Source: Hymenobacter gummosus
GTDB taxonomy: Bacteria > Bacteroidota > Bacteroidia > Cytophagales > Hymenobacteraceae
Reading direction: 5' to 3'
Assembly: GCF_003970915.1 (NCBI RefSeq)
Contig: NZ_RXOF01000012.1
Span: forward strand, 1-64,000
DNA length: 64,000 nt
The notes below the pieces were generated by a model. The model did not search any database. It saw only the letters and a program-made list of their open reading frames with translations, and was not told where the DNA came from. A program made the translations under genes and the position numbers. Below, piece after piece: positions 61,365 through 64,000 of the stretch (its first letter is position 1; every line of letters starts with the position of its first letter).

Positions 61365-63416
61365 ATGAAGAACCTCATCGTTGCTTGCGCAGCTGCTGGC
61401 ACGGTAGCCGTCCTGGGCGGCTGCGCCGCGTCGGGCGGCCTGAGCAAGGCCGATAAGCGCTTTGCGCGTGGCGAATACGAAACCGCCATCGAACTCTACA
61501 AGGCCGACGTGGCTAAGGGCAAGGATGTTGCCACGGCCAACTACAAAATCGGCGAGGCGTACCGCGTGTCGAACCGCATTGAGCAGGCCGAGTCCTACTA
61601 CAAGGCCGCACTGGATGGTGGGGTGAAAAATGCCGACGCGCTGTTCTACTACGCGCAGGCTCTCAAGGCAAACGGAAAGTATGAGGAAGCCGCTACGCAG
61701 TTTCAGCAGTACGCCACCAGCGGCACCAACCGCACGCTGGTAGCCCGTGCCGAGCGCGAAGCCCAGAATGCGCAGGCCGCCACCACCCTGCTGGCCCAGC
61801 GCAACAACAACGAGGTGATGCCCCTGGACCAGATCAACTCGGCCGCCTCGGACTTCAGCGCTACCATCAAGCCCGACACCAAGGAGCTGGTATTCGCCTC
61901 CGGCCGCGACGGGAAGAAGTACCTCGGCAACGGGGAAGGCTTCAACCACCTGTACGCCATCAAGTTCGATGACGCCGAGAAGATGACCGGCGGCACGGTG
62001 ATGCCCTACGAATCGGTGGCCATGGGCGGCGGCGCCGCTGCTACGCCGGCTCCGGCCGCGGGTGCTACCGGCACTGCGCCGGCCCCGGCTCCGGCCAAGA
62101 GCGACAAGGACGCTGGTAAGCCGGTGTTCAACAAGCCCAACATGCACCAAGCCTCGGCGACTTTCTCGCCCGACGGCAAAATGATGATTTTCGCCCGCTC
62201 GAACGACGGCTCCAAAAAGGGCCTGATGAGCGTGGACCTGTTCGTATCGTACTTCCGCGGCGGCACCTGGACGGAGCCCGAGCTGGTGCGCGGCGTGAAC
62301 AACAGCAAGGCCGACGACTTCTCGCCGGTTCTCTCGCCCGACGGCCAGACGCTGTACTTCGCCTCCTCCCGCCCCGGCGGCCAGGGCGGCAACGACCTGT
62401 ACAAGTCGACGCTGGGCGCCAACAACCGCTTCTCGACCCCCGAGAACCTGGGTGACCAGATCAACACCGCCGGCAACGAGAACTTCCCGGCCGTGGGCCC
62501 CGACGGCACCCTGTACTTCTCCTCCGATGGACACCCCGGTCTGGGCAAGCTCGACCTGTTCCGCGTGGAGAAAGGCAAAGTGGTGAACCTGGGTGCCCCC
62601 ATCAACAGCACCGGGGACGACTTCGCCCCCTACGTGACGGGCAAGGACATGGGCGTATTCGCCTCTAACCGCGCCGGTGGCAAAGGTTCGGACGACCTGT
62701 ACATGTTCCGCAAGAAGCCGCTCAAGCTCGTGACCTTCTACGCCGAAGGCAAAGTGCTGGGCAAGGACGCCAAAACCGGCGCCACCGAGCCGCTGGCCGG
62801 CGAAACCGTCACGATTCTGGGCGCCAACGGCCAGAAAGTGCAGGACGTGCAGGCCGGGGCCGATGGCTCGTTCAAGGTGAAGCTGGACACTTCGGCTACC
62901 TACTCCTTCGTGGCTGACCGCAGCGGCTACTTTACGGCCCGTCAGGGCGTGAGCACCGTGGGCCGCGTGCCGGCGCAGGATCAGCTGCCCAACGAGATGA
63001 ACGACATCAGCATCCCCGTGACGCTGACGCTCGACAAAATCGTCGTGAACAAGGCCATCGTCGTGGAAAACATCTTCTACGACTACAATAAGGCCGATAT
63101 TCGCCCGGATGCTGCTACCGAGCTGGACAAGCTGGTGCAGACGCTGACCGACAACCCGGACATCAACATCGAACTTAGCTCGCACACCGACTCGCGCGGC
63201 AACGACAAGTTCAACCAGGACCTGTCGCAGAAGCGTGCTCAGTCGGCCGTGGATTACATCATCTCGAAGGGTATTCCGAAGGCTCGCATCACGGCCAAAG
63301 GTTACGGCGAGACCCGTCCGGTGGTGAAGACTGCCAAGACCGAGGAGGAGCACCAGAAGAACCGTCGCACGGAGTTCAAGGTGACCAAAATCAACGCTGC
63401 TCCGGCCGGCAACTAA
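61365..63416 (+). CDS. OmpA family lipoprotein with TPR and PD40 repeats
   Basis: 683 residues. Lipobox VAVLGGC (Cys20), TPR-like helices (30-130), PD40 beta-propeller blades (TFSPDGKMMIFARS, VLSPDGQTLYFASSRPGG, AVGPDGTLYFSSDG), a carboxypeptidase-like domain (about 455-540) and a C-terminal OmpA peptidoglycan-binding domain (IELSSHTDSRGNDKFNQDLSQKRA). The same architecture is found in PorE of the type 9 secretion system; a link is possible but unproven. Single-gene unit with a strong terminator. Confidence 0.92.
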   Translation: MKNLIVACAAAGTVAVLGGCAASGGLSKADKRFARGEYETAIELYKADVAKGKDVATANYKIGEAYRVSNRIEQAESYYKAALDGGVKNADALFYYAQALKANGKYEEAATQFQQYATSGTNRTLVARAEREAQNAQAATTLLAQRNNNEVMPLDQINSAASDFSATIKPDTKELVFASGRDGKKYLGNGEGFNHLYAIKFDDAEKMTGGTVMPYESVAMGGGAAATPAPAAGATGTAPAPAPAKSDKDAGKPVFNKPNMHQASATFSPDGKMMIFARSNDGSKKGLMSVDLFVSYFRGGTWTEPELVRGVNNSKADDFSPVLSPDGQTLYFASSRPGGQGGNDLYKSTLGANNRFSTPENLGDQINTAGNENFPAVGPDGTLYFSSDGHPGLGKLDLFRVEKGKVVNLGAPINSTGDDFAPYVTGKDMGVFASNRAGGKGSDDLYMFRKKPLKLVTFYAEGKVLGKDAKTGATEPLAGETVTILGANGQKVQDVQAGADGSFKVKLDTSATYSFVADRSGYFTARQGVSTVGRVPAQDQLPNEMNDISIPVTLTLDKIVVNKAIVVENIFYDYNKADIRPDAATELDKLVQTLTDNPDINIELSSHTDSRGNDKFNQDLSQKRAQSAVDYIISKGIPKARITAKGYGETRPVVKTAKTEEEHQKNRRTEFKVTKINAAPAGN

Positions 63417-63438
63417 GTTCGGTAACAGCGTAAATCAG

Positions 63439-63470
63439 AAAGCCCCTGCATCAGCCGATGCAGGGGCTTT
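63439..63470 (+). terminator. Terminator after the OmpA lipoprotein gene
   Basis: AAAGCCCCTGCATC (63439-63452) pairs with GATGCAGGGGCTTT (63457-63470), then TTTTG. Confidence 0.95.
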
Positions 63471-63473
63471 TTT

Positions 63474-63571
63474 GTAGCGCGAAGTTGTGCTTCGCGTATC
63501 GTGGAACGGTACGGGTGAATGAAAATCGTCCGAGCGGCAGCAACGATACGCGAAGTACAACTTCGCGCTAC
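63474..63571. repeat. REP-like hairpin R2, 29-bp arms
   Basis: The arms at 63474-63502 and 63543-63571 are reverse complements with one mismatch, around a 40-base loop. The outer ends read GTAGCGCGAAG and CTTCGCGCTAC. Arm length and mismatch count equal those of R1. Confidence 0.85.
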
Positions 63572-63655
63572 CGCAGCGTATACGGCTTGGCACAGTAGTT
63601 GGCTTAGGGCAGAAACGCGGGGCTATTCCGGCGCCGCATTTCTGCTCCTACAGCT

Positions 63656-64000
63656 ATGAAACGAATCTTACTATTGGGCCTGAGCCTGCTGCTGATGGCG
63701 CAGGTGGCCCTGGCCGTACCGGCGGGCCTGGTGGTGCGCTCCGAGCGCGGCCTGCCCTTCCGCCTGCGCCTCGACGGCTACCGCATCGGGGGCCGTGCGG
63801 GCATGACCGACGTGCGCTTCAACCGCCTGGCGCCCGGCACGCACTGGGCCGAGTTCCAGATTCCGGCCAACGGGGGCGTGCTCAACTACCGCACCCAGGT
63901 GCAGCTGCTGCCCGGCCGCGAAACCCGCTTCGTGCTGGTGACGCGCCGCGGCTACCCGCCCCTGCTGCAGCGCGTGAGCGAAGCCCCGCTGCCCGGCTGG
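63656..64000 (+). CDS. DUF4476-like secreted protein, 3' end missing
   Basis: 115 residues to the window edge with no stop codon. Signal peptide MKRILLLGLSLLLMAQVALA, then a beta-rich segment (LVVRSERGLPFRLRLDGYRIGGRAGMTDVRFNRLAPGTHWAEFQI) similar to the N-terminal domain of Bacteroidetes DUF4476 proteins. The DUF4476 domain itself would lie downstream and cannot be seen. Confidence 0.6.
   Translation, partial: MKRILLLGLSLLLMAQVALAVPAGLVVRSERGLPFRLRLDGYRIGGRAGMTDVRFNRLAPGTHWAEFQIPANGGVLNYRTQVQLLPGRETRFVLVTRRGYPPLLQRVSEAPLPGW

Noticed and set aside
61236-63353. 705-codon minus-strand ORF opposite the OmpA lipoprotein
   Set aside because: Antisense shadow; the plus strand encodes a full OmpA/PD40 protein with promoter-side and terminator features.

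Overview
The window is GC-rich chromosomal DNA from a Bacteroidetes of the order Cytophagales, most likely a Hymenobacter or close relative. The evidence is the family content: a lone GT5-domain glycogen synthase, DUF4270 lipoproteins, bacterial GGGP synthase, PD40-OmpA lipoproteins, TonB receptors with a carboxypeptidase-like N-terminal domain and a fused CzcA-TolC. Several genes also carry a Bacteroidetes-type -7 box (TAnnTTTG) instead of a sigma-70 -10 box, and few have Shine-Dalgarno sites. No insertion sequence, phage, CRISPR array or rRNA operon is visible. There is one tRNA (Phe, GAA).

Layout. 1-9.7 kb: undecaprenol/diacylglycerol kinase with a GNAT enzyme, an M50-TPR membrane protein, prfA, a c-type-heme-motif lipoprotein, a YwqK-TonB protein, an FAD oxidoreductase and an erythromycin-esterase-like enzyme. 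9.8-17.3 kb: small stress and redox genes (pirin, nitroreductase, thioredoxin-like, DinB, DoxX), kptA and recJ. 17.5-28 kb: M61 peptidase, lptB, a GH3 protein, AIM24, gltX and RidA. 28-38 kb: the conserved Bacteroidetes block glmS / DUF4270 / glgA-like transcribed away from panC-panD-LPG synthase-like-rfaE2-Zn peptidase. 38-44 kb: acyl-CoA dehydrogenase, an AraC regulator, a four-gene membrane/GGGP-synthase operon and a DnaJ-TPR protein. 44-57.5 kb: a metal island with an arsR-arsI-arsC operon, a His-rich secreted protein, a CzcA-TolC fusion with its CzcB adaptor, and an opposing run encoding a CNGKC protein, a TonB receptor, a PepSY protein and a lipoprotein. 57.8-64 kb: tRNA-Phe, an HdrD-like/HdrB-like Fe-S pair with its conserved companion, an OmpA-PD40 lipoprotein and a truncated DUF4476-like gene.

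The most unusual signal is between the genes. Seven gaps between co-directional neighbours are filled by long inverted repeats. Their arms are degenerate tandem repeats of an 8- or 9-base unit, and the unit is different at every locus. The 5' arm is G-rich and C-poor and begins at or just after a stop codon in most cases; the 3' arm is C-rich and G-poor and usually ends at or inside the next gene. Four separate REP-like hairpins (17-40 bp arms) also occur. Within the metal island, ArsR and ArsI share an identical C-x-P-G-x-x-C-C tail, and the CzcA-TolC fusion contains an internal signal-peptide-like segment at the domain junction.

All functional calls come from reading the translated sequence by eye. 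No database search was run.
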